Below, one piece after another: positions 1 through 11,146 of a stretch of DNA of 64,000 bases. The stretch comes from Dendrocalamus latiflorus. Taxonomy: Eukaryota > Streptophyta > Magnoliopsida > Poales > Poaceae. The stretch is taken from contig CM029647.1 in assembly GCA_017311315.1 (NCBI GenBank), positions 3,976,576 to 4,040,575 on the forward strand, written 5' to 3'. The position numbers were made by a program, and so were the translations under genes. The number at the start of each line of letters is the position of its first letter. The stretch's first letter is position 1. A model generated the notes under the pieces. The model saw only the letters and a program-made list of their open reading frames with translations, had not been told where the DNA came from and did no database searches.

Positions 1-120
1 AGAAAAAAAGAACCGGCAAAAAAGCTCAAAAAAGCAAAAAAAATCAGAAAAAGATGAAATTTATGAATAGTAAAAAATAAGCCAGAAGTTGAAGCTGAAA
101 CGAGCGGGGCTTCCTCCGGA
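1..120 (+). repeat. Dispersed A-rich repeat, copy A (cut by window edge)
   Basis: A-rich block with the phrases 'accggcaaaaaagctca' and 'aatagtaaaaaataagcc'. The same text recurs near 37.7-37.9 kb and 51.1-51.2 kb on this strand, and inverted near 16.0, 40.1 and 40.4 kb. It looks like one edge of a non-autonomous DNA element; the family is not named with confidence. Confidence 0.6.
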
Positions 121-3100
121 GCTTTTGATTAGTTGAAAGCGCATCTTCTCCAGTGCATCTGTGCATGCGTGTCCTCCATTATTCGATGAAAAAAAGTTCC
201 TTAATCTAGTCTCCAACTAGCATCAAGATATGCAAGTACAAGGTAACAATAGTCAACTTGATGAATCCAAGATATCTTGCCAGTTGCCAAGACATTGGCA
301 ATGTTCTTTCTTTCGATGAATAAAATGCAGTCTTGGCAATGTACTACATTGATGCTACCGTAGTACTATGTCGTAGTGCCATTGTTCCTAATCAGGAAAA
401 CGTGTACCGATGTCTTCTTGATTCCCAGTCAATATTTTCTACCAGTGGTAAAAAATTCTGAAGAAACTTGTGCCCGGATCGCCATGCATGTCAAGCAAAG
501 TATTCCTCACCATCGTCATGCACGATTTGATTTGATCAGGAATGAAATCTCGCAGAATCCACAGGATGACGAGATCAGAGTTCTAAATCATCCCAAGATA
601 TGACAGACGGAGTGAGTTCGTCAACATAGAGATCTGTACACGATTCGCTCAGATTGTCAATTTTTCGTAGGTCCGGAGGAGTTAAAAGATGCCCTTGTCA
701 ATCAAGCTGGTTTTTAATGGTTCATCGATCGGTGTCATGCATGATCTTCAGATTGATCATGACTTTCGATATCGGTCTGACTTGCACGTAGTTTCTTAGC
801 ACGATATCTCGATAAATCTCTAATACGTCCACCATGTAAATTGAATTCCCCATTTAAATTTTGTGAATTGAGTCGTCGGTCGTCGTGAGGTTCTCATCCC
901 CTGCTGGCTGTTGCTCCATCAGTCCTTGCTGGCAGCTCGACACCCATTCCTAACTAATTTTTGATTATCTTTACTACTTAAAAGAAAAAGTTGATGGTAG
1001 TAGTTCATCTGCCCTCCCACCTCACCACATAATTTAGTCGTTGACAGGTTGACATAATTTAGTATCGAGCCGAGCCAGCTCGTGAGCCACGAGCTTTTTG
1101 TTCACACCTACACCCCAGATTGGCTCTCCTTCCCTTCCCCCATGTCGCCACCGCAACCTCTTCTTCTCCACACTGCTACTTTTCCCCAAACCATAGCCCG
1201 AGAGGCGAGAGGGCCGCGCGTCACCATCCTTGCTCTGCTCCACCACAGCGCCACCATCCTTGCTTCGATCTTACCTCCATTTGGTTCGTGGGAGTCATGG
1301 TGACGGAGTAGAAGAAGTAGAGGATGGGGATCGAGGCAGCACTGTGGAGCTGGTGGCGGTGCTTGATGGGCGACGATGTTAGGGGTGGTGAAGTAGCCAA
1401 GGCCAAGGGACACTTGAGAGTAGAGGAGACGGCGCAATGGGTGGCGGCGAAGAGGAAGTGAAGAGTGACTATGTGGAGTAAGGGTGCCGGTGGTGAGGAG
1501 AGGCGCGAAGAGGTGGCTGACATGGGGAAACGGATGGTGTCGTTGGTTGAGATGGTGGCGGCGCCATGGATCGGGTGAATTGCGGCATGTGGAGATGGGG
1601 AAGTGGCGGCTGAAATGGCAGGGATTTGGGTGCGTATTTGGTGGATGGGATGTAGGCGCCGGAGTGCTGGTCTGGCCCCGTTGACGCTGGTAGTCAAGAA
1701 GATGGTGGAAGGGAGAAGAATAAAGAGGGAGGAAGAAGAACAAGTGATGAGGATATCCTGATTGGTCTGATTACACGAGCATGAGCTAAAAAGATTAATC
1801 AACAGGTGAACTCGCTCCTAATTAAATTTTGCTTTAATTTACATAAGAACTGGTTACTACCTAATGCTAGTATCTTAATTGGTCTTAGGTTTGTGCATGA
1901 GGAGACGATGGGATGCCGAAACCAGCATGTGCATGCAAGGAACTCAAGGCGGGCCATAAGGAGTTGGTGGTTTCTTCAGTTGGTGAGCACAGCAAGAACA
2001 AAAGCCCAACTCACTTGGCCTAAAAGCCCACAATCGTGCATCAAGTATGGCCGAAGCTATGAGATTAAGCACCTTGATTAGGCTATGTGTTTGGACCATG
2101 TGCTTTTGTTTTAGCATTGCTGGTTTCAGTTTTGAGTTCGTATAGGATTGTGTTTTGAATATCTTGGCCGAACAGGATGCAAGTTGGCCTTAGGCCTGTG
2201 AGCCGTTGATCTGTGGGTGCATGAGTTAAATACCATACTTCTTCTTTTGTAACGACAGACCACATAAATCAATCTATTAGTTTTAGAGAGCTATACGCTT
2301 GTTCTTCCTAGGATTTGGCATATACTGCAACCTAGAGGGGAATTGAGCGTTCTCAACCCCATTGTTCTTGTGATTTCTTGTGATTTGCAGGAGCGATGAC
2401 ATGTCTACTTGTGTAGTCGGATAGATGGGATCTCGAGTGTGTGGTTGGACGAATTCTTTTGGCGCAGGTTGATGTTCTAACAGTAGTTGACGCCATCGGT
2501 TTGTCAGGTTGCACGGATCTAAGTTATCGTCATTGATCCTACGTCATGAAGATCGGACACTTTGTACCAACAAGAAAAGAAAAAGAAAAACTGCTCATGA
2601 GGCAGCCAGGGCGCATGAGGGTGCGTGAACGAGCATGCTGTGGACCTTCGTGCGCGGCAGGAGTGAAGGAGTGAGCTGCGGTGAGCTGCTTGCTAGGCGA
2701 GCCGCACGAGGCCAGTGTGGCTTTTAGGTGTGGTGCTGAGACATGAGGTGCCGCGCATTGGAAGGAACGGCAGAGACGAGCGCATGAAACAGAGTCTAGA
2801 GTCTGGTGACGACGGAGGACCACGGTGACATCGAACTCGAGGCTGTTTAGTACCAAGTCCATAGACCACAGTGATGGACCTCCTCTTCACTGTCTCTGGC
2901 GTCTTCACACCACTGCATTGCAAGATATTTTAATTCCTTTGGTAGTCTGGTCTGCATCTTGTAAGCAACGTAATCTTCTATTTTATGCTGATAAGGTAAC
3001 TGGTCCAAGCCTCATGATGTTGGTGTTTGATTCTTCTACAAAGAGTACAAAGGATTGATGGTGGCAGCAAGAGGATTCTTCCCCTAAGGAAGCTTTTCTT

Positions 3101-3808
3101 TGTCATTCTTTGCAGTCAAGTAATATTGTTTCTTCTGGCAATAACAGATAATTGTTTTCATTACAGGTATTAATTCTTTGCCATCTTCACGCCAAAAGCC
3201 ATCGTCGGTTCTTTTTCTTTTTTTGTTGTGTGTGTGTGTTATTCTAGCGTCTAAGGAAATGCTAAGATGGCAGACGTATGATTAGCACATTACATTTGTA
3301 TGCAGTGAATACACGACTGCATTGTTTAGTTTTCTGGAGCACCCTTCACTTGCTTTTTTCCCATGTGTTTGTTCGGGAGCACCTATTAATTGGGCTCCAT
3401 TCTATTTTGCATCCTTTATATTTTCTATCATTCAAAAAGAGCTATGTGTATTGATACTGGAATTCTAGGTGGTGCGGTCAATGTATCTTCAAATTACTGT
3501 TTTGAGTATTTTGTTGCTCTTGCTAAAATGGCTGAATATTCAGAAGCAAGATGGTACAATGTTGTTTTTAGTGCTCTTCTTATTTGTATCTCATAGGACT
3601 CAAAACCGTCGTCCAATATGGTGGGCTAACCAAATTGACTGATTTGCAAAGATAAAATGAACAAATTTGTATTAATCAATAATGTGTGATTGAAGGTTTT
3701 TTTTATCTGACTGCTCCATGTTTCTCAACCAGATTTTAACAAGCTTAAGTGATCTTGCAGTTCATATAGCTTTGGTCTATTTGCTTTATAGTGCTAACAA
3801 AAGTGACC
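121..3808. other. Intergenic stretch without a recognisable gene
   Basis: No ORF here resembles a known family or can be extended by credible splice sites. Positions 1108-1743 are GC-rich and open on the minus strand for 211 codons, but the translation is Pro/His/Arg/Ser-rich low complexity and overlapping frames are open too. That is typical of composition, not selection. The rest is A/T-rich and probably old transposon debris. Confidence 0.6.
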
Positions 3809-3955
3809 GACACTAATCATTCATCCTAATATATATAGGCATATTTTTGGTAACTTCAATCTATGTTAATGTATCTGTCTCAGACACTAATCATCCATCC
3901 TAATATATAGGCATATTTAATGGTAACTTCAATCTATGTTAACGTATCTGTTTCA
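3809..3955 (+). repeat. Two-copy tandem repeat, ~74 bp unit
   Basis: Units at 3809-3882 and 3883-3955 both begin 'gacactaatcat', carry 'cctaatatata' and 'taacttcaatctatgttaa', and end 'gtatctgt[ct]tca'. They differ by a few substitutions and small indels. A local duplication in non-coding DNA. Confidence 0.85.
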
Positions 3956-4902
3956 GATGGTGCATTAGAAGCGCAGGTCTAGCCAAACATATACCATGGC
4001 ATTTCATTGAAATGCTCATTTAAACTCAGCAAAAGCTCGAGACCAGAGCTTCTCTAGATTCACATGATCTGTATAACAGTATGAATAAATCATGATTGCT
4101 GTATAGTGCAAAATTTAGATATATACTTTTTATGGTATTTCGCAACAACGTGCGAGCCTTCAGCTAGTAACTAGTGGAAGAGTGGAAAGGACCTTTCTGT
4201 GGGGTGGTGGACGTACAACTCTATCCATTAGGTTCAAATCATAGTGCTCACGAGCACATTCTGATAATTGCAAAAAAAAGTGGAAGAGTTTTTTTTTTGA
4301 AGGGGGTGTTGGTGATCGTTATATCATAGTCATCCTTTGGAATACAATAATTTCATAGGAATTTTATAAAACAATATAATTTATATAGGAATTAATCTAC
4401 AACTAAAACCACATAACATGTAGTCAGTGGGACTTAAACGGTGATTGTTAGCTACAAGACACGGATACAATATGAGTTGGACTAGTCATCATTTGGTTGG
4501 CAAGGTTTTTTTTGGAAATAATTACTTTGGCCATCCCTAAACATGTATCTTTTATGATACATAATACACTCGGAACTTTTTAAATTTTGGCTACACTCGA
4601 ACTTTTTAAATTTTGGCCATCAATCTCTACCGACAACTCAAGAGTCGACACTAATCCCTGAGCAATTACAAATTGGAATTTGGAACCACTAAAATAGTTT
4701 TGGGAGATATTTTTGGAAAATAATTATTCCACCCGACAGAAAGCAAGTGTCTTTTATAATACATAATATTGTCAAAATTCTTAGATTTTGACCACTTATA
4801 TGAAAATAAATTTGACACATTGATCATCAAACATATTTTCCTAATGGTATTTTAAATAATTTTTTACTAATATATTAATATAAAGCAAGACCTTCAAAAA
4901 AA

Positions 4903-5712
4903 GAGTAAATTTCACAAAATTACATATTTGTTATACAAACTATCAGAAAACTACAGGTTTTAATAATTTTTTCACATAATTCTAGATTTAAAGGCTACAT
5001 GTATCGCAAAGCTACCTGTTTATAAGGGCCTGTTTGTTTTGGCTGCGGCTTTTGGCTTTTGGCTGAAATATTTGAATTTTGGCTGTTTACGGTACAGATT
5101 ACAGAGAGACCGATACTCACTTACAATTTTGGCTGGTACAGATGTTGGGCTTTTAACGTGTACAACGTTTAACTTGTAGACCCCGTTTTGAAAAAAATAC
5201 TTCGTTTGAAAGTTAGGTACTGTAGCAAAAGTCAAAAGCCGGCCGGCTTGTGGCTTGCCAAACATGCCCTAAATCTCATCACACAAGCTCGTATATGACA
5301 CACTAGGCCTACTTGCAGCTGCTATACTGCCCTCATGCCCTGTCACGGTTTGTCCATGTCATGCGCCACGTGTGCCCTAGCAAGCCACGTTAATTTGCAT
5401 TATGTGGTTTGAGGCTTCGCCTAAAGGGTTCATGCAGAAGATTTTGCTATCACTGATATCTGCAGATTGACGTGGCTAGCTAGGGCACATGTGGCGCATG
5501 ACGTGGACAAGCCATAATGGGGCATGAGTGCGGTATAGCGGCTGCCAGGTGAGCCCAGTGTGTTAGTTATGGGTTTGCGTGATGGAATTTCTAAAACCTA
5601 TAGGTTTGTGATATGTATGACCTTTAAATATGGAGTTTTGTAAAATAGTTGCTAAAACTTGTAGTTTTCTGATAGTTTGTACGCTAAACCTATAGTTTTG
5701 TGAAATTTACTC
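4903..5712. mobile_element. Mutator-like fold-back element with long terminal inverted repeats
   Basis: The left arm begins 'gagtaaatttcacaaaa' and contains 'acaaactatcagaaaacta'. The right arm ends with the reverse complement, 'ttttgtgaaatttactc', and contains 'tagttttctgatagtttgt'. A second inverted pair lies inside: 'catgcgccacgtgtgccctag' near 5350 and 'ctagggcacatgtggcgcatg' near 5480. Flanks are 'ttcaaaaaa' and 'ttgaaaaaa', a plausible imperfect 9-bp target duplication, as expected for Mutator-type elements. No transposase ORF is present. A Tourist-type MITE sits in the left arm. Confidence 0.7.
5026..5269. mobile_element. Tourist-like MITE (244 bp) nested in the fold-back element
   Basis: Ends are 'gggcctgtttg' and 'caaacatgccc'. 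It is flanked by the 3-bp duplication TAA, as for PIF/Harbinger-derived MITEs. A second copy at 13796-14031 shares most of the interior, for example 'gctgtttacggtacagatta' and 'tttaacttgtagaccccgt'. It interrupts the left arm of the larger element, so it inserted later. Confidence 0.8.
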
Positions 5713-6681
5713 TTGAAAAAATGATAGTAGAGTTGTACATCACAGACTACATATTTAGGTACCATTTGAAACATAGAAATTTCACAAGAAACAATTCAAT
5801 TTTTAGGTTAACCGTTGACGTTTATCCCTAGTTTTGACATCTGTGACAATAACCAGCTGGTCACTGCCAGTCACCGAATGCCTCAAAAATCAACAATGTT
5901 TACTAGGTCTTCTACATATCTTGATAGCTCGAAATCAATGGTACAAGGAGTGACAATTAACGCCGCGATTTCTTACGCTGTGATAACCACATATCTGAAT
6001 ATCTAGGTCAGGTGGTTCGAGAGTACACGGTAAACGCCGCTTTTCGAAATCTTATTGGCTGTAGCAAAGCTAATTAAGGATCCGTATCAAACATGTCAGA
6101 AAGAAAGTTCCAAGTCACAGTCCCGACTGTCGAATTTGCAAGCCCTGATTAGCTAGCTAATCTCTCAATACTTGGCCGTCATGGGATATGCAAATCCTGG
6201 CAGATCTTTGGCGTCAGTCAACGAATCTCGCAAATGACGACCTTGATGGCTACGTATATTCACCATGAGCACAGGAACAAATGTCGTCAAATTAATTATA
6301 ATTAAACAAAACCAAGTGAAACAAACACCTTATATATATAAAAAATCTACAAATAAACCCCACATAATGTGTATAGTAAGCGGCACTTAAACAGCTGCCA
6401 TTAGATTCGCAAAAAAAAAAAAGATCATTAGCCATAAGACACAGGTGACATACCAATTGGATCAGCCACCGATGGACTATACCAAGTTAATCTTTTTAAT
6501 ATAGAAGTCATGCATATGGGTTTTGTCTGGTTCATGCCAAAATGCATCCTACCAATGCACGCCAAAATTCGGGTGTGGAATTCGTCCTTGTTACCCTGGA
6601 ATTGACCAAAATTTGGGCAAGCAAATAAACTAAAACAACAATCAAAACGAAGTCTTGTCGAAATTCCGGTATATATCATAC
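5713..6681. other. Intergenic, no gene seen
   Basis: A/T-rich sequence with only short ORFs of no recognisable family. No clear repeat boundaries were found. Confidence 0.5.
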
Positions 6682-6866
6682 CAAAAATGCATGCATAGCT
6701 CGATAAACACTACTAAAATTTGGTAATTACCGTTGGCTTCAAACCAAAACAGGTCCATGTAACCAAGAGACGGTCATCTAGGACATATATAGCCAAAGTA
6801 TTGCATGCATGCTCGGTCTTCGATTCATATGATCCTAAAAGATCTTGCCAAGATACAGCAAGATCC
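6682..6866 (+). repeat. Segmental direct repeat, copy 1
   Basis: From 'caaaaatgcatgcatag' to 'cttgccaagatacagcaag'. The same order of words recurs at 7681-8114, including 'ccgttggcttcaaaccaaa' and 'aaccaagagacggtcatcta'. This copy is compact. The other is expanded by an insertion. Confidence 0.8.
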
Positions 6867-7015
6867 CGAGAAGATCATCTATGACAGTGTACCTTGGTAG
6901 GAATGGAAGCACCAATTTCTTTCAAAACATGTGCCTAAATCAACGTACAGCAGCAGACGTACGTTACACACACATATATATATATAGTCTTTTTTCTACT
7001 CCTGAGTATAATTAC

Positions 7016-7136
7016 ATATACACATCTACTATAAATCCTTAATTATTATTATATGTATAGTTGATTCTTTGCCTCAAAACCAATCAAGATTGTCTGCATG
7101 CCATATACACATCTACCATAAATCCTTAATTATTAT
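7016..7136 (+). repeat. 34-bp direct repeat pair
   Basis: Positions 7016-7049 and 7103-7136 both read 'atatacacatct' plus 'ataaatccttaattattat', with one mismatch. The 53 bp between them are unrelated. Confidence 0.8.
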
Positions 7137-7680
7137 GACATGATGTATGGAGAGATATTCGCAAAGTAAAACAATATCGCATGTTAGCACTGAGAAAGAA
7201 GTTATATACCAGTGAGTGATTTAAACGGTAGGGCAACCGGGAATTTCTAGTAGCGACTATTCCAGGCTTCTATCCGCGAGTTGCTAAAAGACTATGGTTT
7301 TTTTTTCCTGTACATGATCAGCTACCTAGCCGGACACGTACTTTAGGTAGAAGATAGCTAATTCCATGTGTGCTACAGTTGGCTAGGATAGCACGCAGTC
7401 TGGCAGATATGCGTGTACATATCATGGAGCTAGCAATAGCATGCATTTGGAAGCCTGGCGCTACTGCTGCTTGCTTTGGTGCGTGTGAGACGTATGTTTC
7501 CAAGATCGCTATACATATGTGCACCAACCAGTATACTTTAAAACGGTCAATGATACGATCCATCAGACTGCTACGTAATGCATAACTAAAGGCCTGCTCT
7601 GAATGTGTTGTAAGTTAGCTTTGTCGCATACCTGTGTTCTGAATCGATCGAGGCATACATCTCTCTCTCACTCACACACA

Positions 7681-8114
7681 CAAAAATGCATGCATAGTTC
7701 GATAAACTAACCGTTGGCTTCAAACCAAAACAGGTCCATACAAAACCAAATTAGGGACGTATGCGCGTGCGTGTAACCAAGAGACGGTCATCTAGGACAC
7801 ATACAGAGTTGTTCTTTTGTTCTGTAGCTTTTGTAGTTTGGCTTAAATTTTTTAAATTCTAGCTGTTTGCGAGAGAGGATATAGAGAAAGAAATATTCGT
7901 GTGCGATTTTGGTTGCTATGGATAAAGTCGAGACATTATTTACTACAATTAATTTATAGATCCTGTATTAAAAAACACTCCATGTAAAAATTAGTTATTG
8001 TAAAAAAACAAACTATAAATCTAAAAAAACTCATCCATGGCCAAGTCTTACATGCATGCCTGGGTCTTTGATTCATATTATCCAGAAAGATCTTGCCAAG
8101 ATACAGCAAGATCC
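7681..8114 (+). repeat. Segmental direct repeat, copy 2, split by an insertion
   Basis: Matches copy 1 (6682-6866) at both ends, but about 230 bp (roughly 7808-8038) have been added between 'gtcatctaggacacatac' and 'tggccaagtcttacatgcat'. The inserted part resembles the Tourist-like MITE interior ('ctagctgtttgcgagaga', 'ttaatttatagatcctgta'), so it is probably a diverged relative. About 25 further bp are inserted near 7740-7770. Confidence 0.7.
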
Positions 8115-8137
8115 TCATCTGGGTCTTCGATCTTCGA

Positions 8138-8411
8138 TGTTAAATATAATATGAGTTCATATATGTGTTTAAGTAGATATACACGCTGATCTCATCTCAG
8201 TTACATAATTTTTTAGGACTCTTATCCTCTAGCCTACATATATACTACTGTAGTCATATGGTTGAAACGTGTCGAAGTTTTTCGTGCTTATAATATCTTC
8301 TCATATAATAAATTTTGCCTTTATACGTCCGTGGTTTTTTTAAAGAGTTCTTCAAATTAAACTCTTGCCTCCTGTTTTTTCGATCTTCTATTTTTACTGT
8401 ATATTTTATGA
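8138..8411 (+). repeat. Probable degenerate LTR (left copy)
   Basis: Begins 'tgttaaatataatatgagtt' and continues with 'atatacacgctgatctcatc'. A matching series at 10927 reads 'tgctaaaatatgatacgaat' then 'atatacgccgatctcgtc'. Just after the proposed right end, 8416-8427 reads 'tgatatcagcat', which resembles a decayed initiator-tRNA primer site. Left LTR plus primer site plus a second LTR 2.5 kb on suggests an old retroelement. Divergence keeps confidence moderate. Confidence 0.45.
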
Positions 8412-9305
8412 CAAGTGATATCAGCATTTCAGATTTAAGATCAAAGCCGCTGATTCAGAAGGAGCAATCTCAACTCTCAAGGCTGCTATGGCACGGTGTC
8501 AACAAGACCTTCAGCCAGCACGGAATCACGGTGGCAACAAGAAATTCGGTCTTTGTTGTCTACCATCTTGCGGCAGCGTGGCGTGTTGATGATTTTGTTT
8601 CGGTGGCAACAAGAAGTTCGACTCCGCCTGTGAGGTGCAATTCATCCGATGGTAAGCCAAAATAAGGAAGCAAATCGGAAGCCACAACACGACGAGTCAG
8701 CGTCTCGGCATCGTCGAATCCGAATCCATCCAAGACTCGCAAGTCTGAAGTGGAATAGAAAAAGGAAGCACGGTTAAATCCTGTCCATGTCAGAGTTGAG
8801 CAGAACTGCAGCATCAAACTCGAGGAGGAGTAGTCGGCCAGAGAGCCAGTCGTTCGTCTTTGTGATTTCCGCCGAAAACTGCTAGGCACACACCAAGAAA
8901 AGGCGCTACGAAGTTTCCAAGATTCTTTCTGCTACACACACACGAAGCTGTACCAGGGTTTTGCAAGTCCTAAGGGCACACAAGGAACAATACCATACCA
9001 GAATATTCCACCAGTCTTGACTCGACGATTTCAACTCGTCTTAACTCTGTTCAATAACTCGACTCCATATTAAACGTCGATCCACGCTCTACCAGCACCA
9101 ATTTCGCCAACGTCATTGTCCGCGTCGCCCGATGCCATGCCCTAGCGTCGTCCTACACTATCTCCGTTGACTATTTACTGCCTCAGTCAGTCGTCATCTT
9201 CCATTAAGAAGTTGTGTCGTTAGCTATGTATGTTTTTTTTTGTTAGAGGTGAAGTTCATTATGATTTAGTCCATTATACCTGTTATTGGTGGTATCTATG
9301 CGAGA

Positions 9306-9359
9306 TTAATTATTAACGATTTCTTCAACGATTTAATTATTAACGATTTCTTCAACGAT
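9306..9359 (+). repeat. 27-bp tandem duplication
   Basis: Two adjacent copies (9306-9332 and 9333-9359), each beginning 'ttaattattaacgattt' and ending 'cttcaacgat', identical by eye. Confidence 0.9.
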
Positions 9360-10446
9360 TCATCGTTTTCTACGGGTTACTGTGGTAAAATCTGCAGATG
9401 AGAAGTCTAAGGCGGATGTGCAGTTTTTCAACACAATTTGGGCTATGCTTGATCGAGGATACTTTGAAAAAAAATTAATGTTAGTTGAGGGGACAACTGA
9501 TTCACCATTTGATAACACTCTGATGGCAGTTAATATAGTATTCTCTGAAATTTCTTATCTATTAGTGAAGGTTGTGTTCCTAAATGAGTTTCAGATGAAG
9601 TATTTAAAATGTAAGAAAGAGTTAATTATTTGCATAGATACAATAACATTTGGTATTACAGGTGCAATACGTTATAGTTGTCACAGCTCAATATAAGGGG
9701 TCTATTGCAGAGATTTTTTCTGCTCCGTTGATGACATAAGAGTTACTTTCATATAGATGTTCTTCTACATGAGAAATTTTCAATCATATGGAGTTCAGTT
9801 ACTTTTATGGTCGATAATTTGATGTACGTGATGATCACATGTGCAAGTTGTTCTTCAATGAGTATTATTTACCGAGTTATGTGTTTTTAGTGGAGCATGT
9901 AAAAAGTCCATGAAATGACCTCTTCACTATAGTTATTCAGTGCCATAAGAGAAGTGTTGATGTTTTAACACCGATCTTACGTATGATTTATTTAGATTCG
10001 AGAAAACTTTAGAAGACTAAATTCATGATCATGCAGAGTACAGATAAGAGAATTTTTATACAGGTTCAGGCCTTCTCTTAGAAGAATAATAACATTACGT
10101 CCTGTGTAGTTATTACTTAGAGAACTGATTACAACCGAAAGAATAATGCGAAATGCCTTGCACTATGTCTAGTCTTGAACTTCCTCTCTCCCTTCTCTCT
10201 CTGACGTCAACCTTTATATAGTTGGCGAAGCGACGACCGTTGTCCCCCACCAAAAGACGTGCTTCAAGTGATAACCATCTGATGGAAGTTATTGTTAGAG
10301 AAACGTGATAGCCCGTTTGCCGTGCGACGGTTGTTTTTAGAGAGAGATCATGTGCAGTATTAAGAATAAGTGTACGTTCTAATCGTCTTATCAAATAGAC
10401 CTATGATGTAGCAAATCATCGTAGACAAGCCAGTCGGAGATAGATT

Positions 10447-10637
10447 GGTTGTAGAAAAGTCTATGACCATGAGGTGGTTGTAGGAAAACTTACAACCATG
10501 TGGTCATAGTAAGGCTTACGACAATGAGCTATTCATAGAAGAACTTATGACTATAAGGTTGTTAGAAAAGCTTACGACTGAAGAGTAGTCGTGGAAGAAC
10601 TCACGACTATGTGATCATAGAAAAGCTTACGACTACT
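10447..10637 (+). repeat. Degenerate minisatellite upstream of the CKX gene
   Basis: About seven imperfect units of 26-30 bp built on 'gtagaaaagcttacgacta' followed by a 'tgaggtg'-like spacer. Units drift by substitutions ('gtaggaaaacttacaacca', 'gtggaagaactcacgacta'). The array ends about 500 bp upstream of the CKX start codon. Confidence 0.75.
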
Positions 10638-10926
10638 CTGTGAAATCTCTCCCTTATTGATAAGAGGTATATTTAAAGAATATAATGACATAATAAATTG
10701 GGGATTATTATATCCTCATCAAGAAACATATAGAGAAGACTGATCCGGTCTTACTCATTGATTAGTTCTATAGATTTTCAACACATAAGGATCGTTGATG
10801 GTGAATTATGATTCGAGGAGGTTTGATTTATTTTGGCCACAGGAGCGAATTTAGGCTATAGGAGCAAATTCACCTCAAATTGGACATTGTTGAGTGTGTG
10901 ATCCAAATTCGTCTCAAGATGGAGAT

Positions 10927-11023
10927 TGCTAAAATATGATACGAATTCGTATAAGTGTCCAATTGGACATATACGCCGATCTCGTCTCGCTTTCATTACC
11001 TCTTATTACTCTTATGTAATTTT

Positions 11024-11025
<2 letters not shown>
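10927..11025 (+). repeat. Probable degenerate LTR (right copy), truncated at the CKX promoter
   Basis: Aligns by eye with the first ~100 bp of the block at 8138, including 'atatacgccgatctcgtctc' against 'atatacacgctgatctcatctc'. The match stops where a (TA)n run begins at 11026. It therefore occupies roughly -220 to -120 relative to the CKX start codon. Confidence 0.45.

Positions 11026-11055
<30 letters not shown>
11026..11055 (+). promoter_or_regulatory. (TA)n run / TATA region of the CKX gene
   Basis: About 15 uninterrupted TA units, followed by 'agtgcagagcaaacac' and an A/C-rich leader to the ATG at 11147. The spacing of about 90-120 bp to the ATG fits a TATA element with a short 5'UTR. 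As a microsatellite, its length is likely to vary between accessions. Confidence 0.55.
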
Positions 11056-11057
<2 letters not shown>

Positions 11058-11146
11058 TGCAGAGCAAACACAACACCCTAATTAATTACCATCAAATCAC
11101 ATCTCTTGCGGATTAAGTGGTCTTAAAGCGCTTAAACGCGTTGCTA

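Larger units (their letters stand above)
8412..10926 (+). mobile_element. Interior of a decayed, non-coding LTR element (tentative)
   Basis: Lies between the two LTR-like blocks. No gag or pol motif is readable, so this would be a non-autonomous or heavily decayed element. 'aagatggagat' at 10916-10926 could be the remnant polypurine tract next to the right LTR. The interior holds a 27-bp tandem duplication and a minisatellite, listed separately. Confidence 0.4.

Noticed and set aside
1108..1743. 211-codon minus-strand ORF and overlapping frames
   Set aside because: Low-complexity Pro/His/Ser/Arg translation, several frames open at once, no splice or promoter context and no family resemblance.
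9382..9696. 104-codon plus-strand ORF
   Set aside because: Begins at a GTG, has no domain or splice context, and lies in what looks like retroelement interior.
10447..10637. CRISPR-like or centromeric satellite
   Set aside because: Only seven degenerate short units; a local minisatellite.
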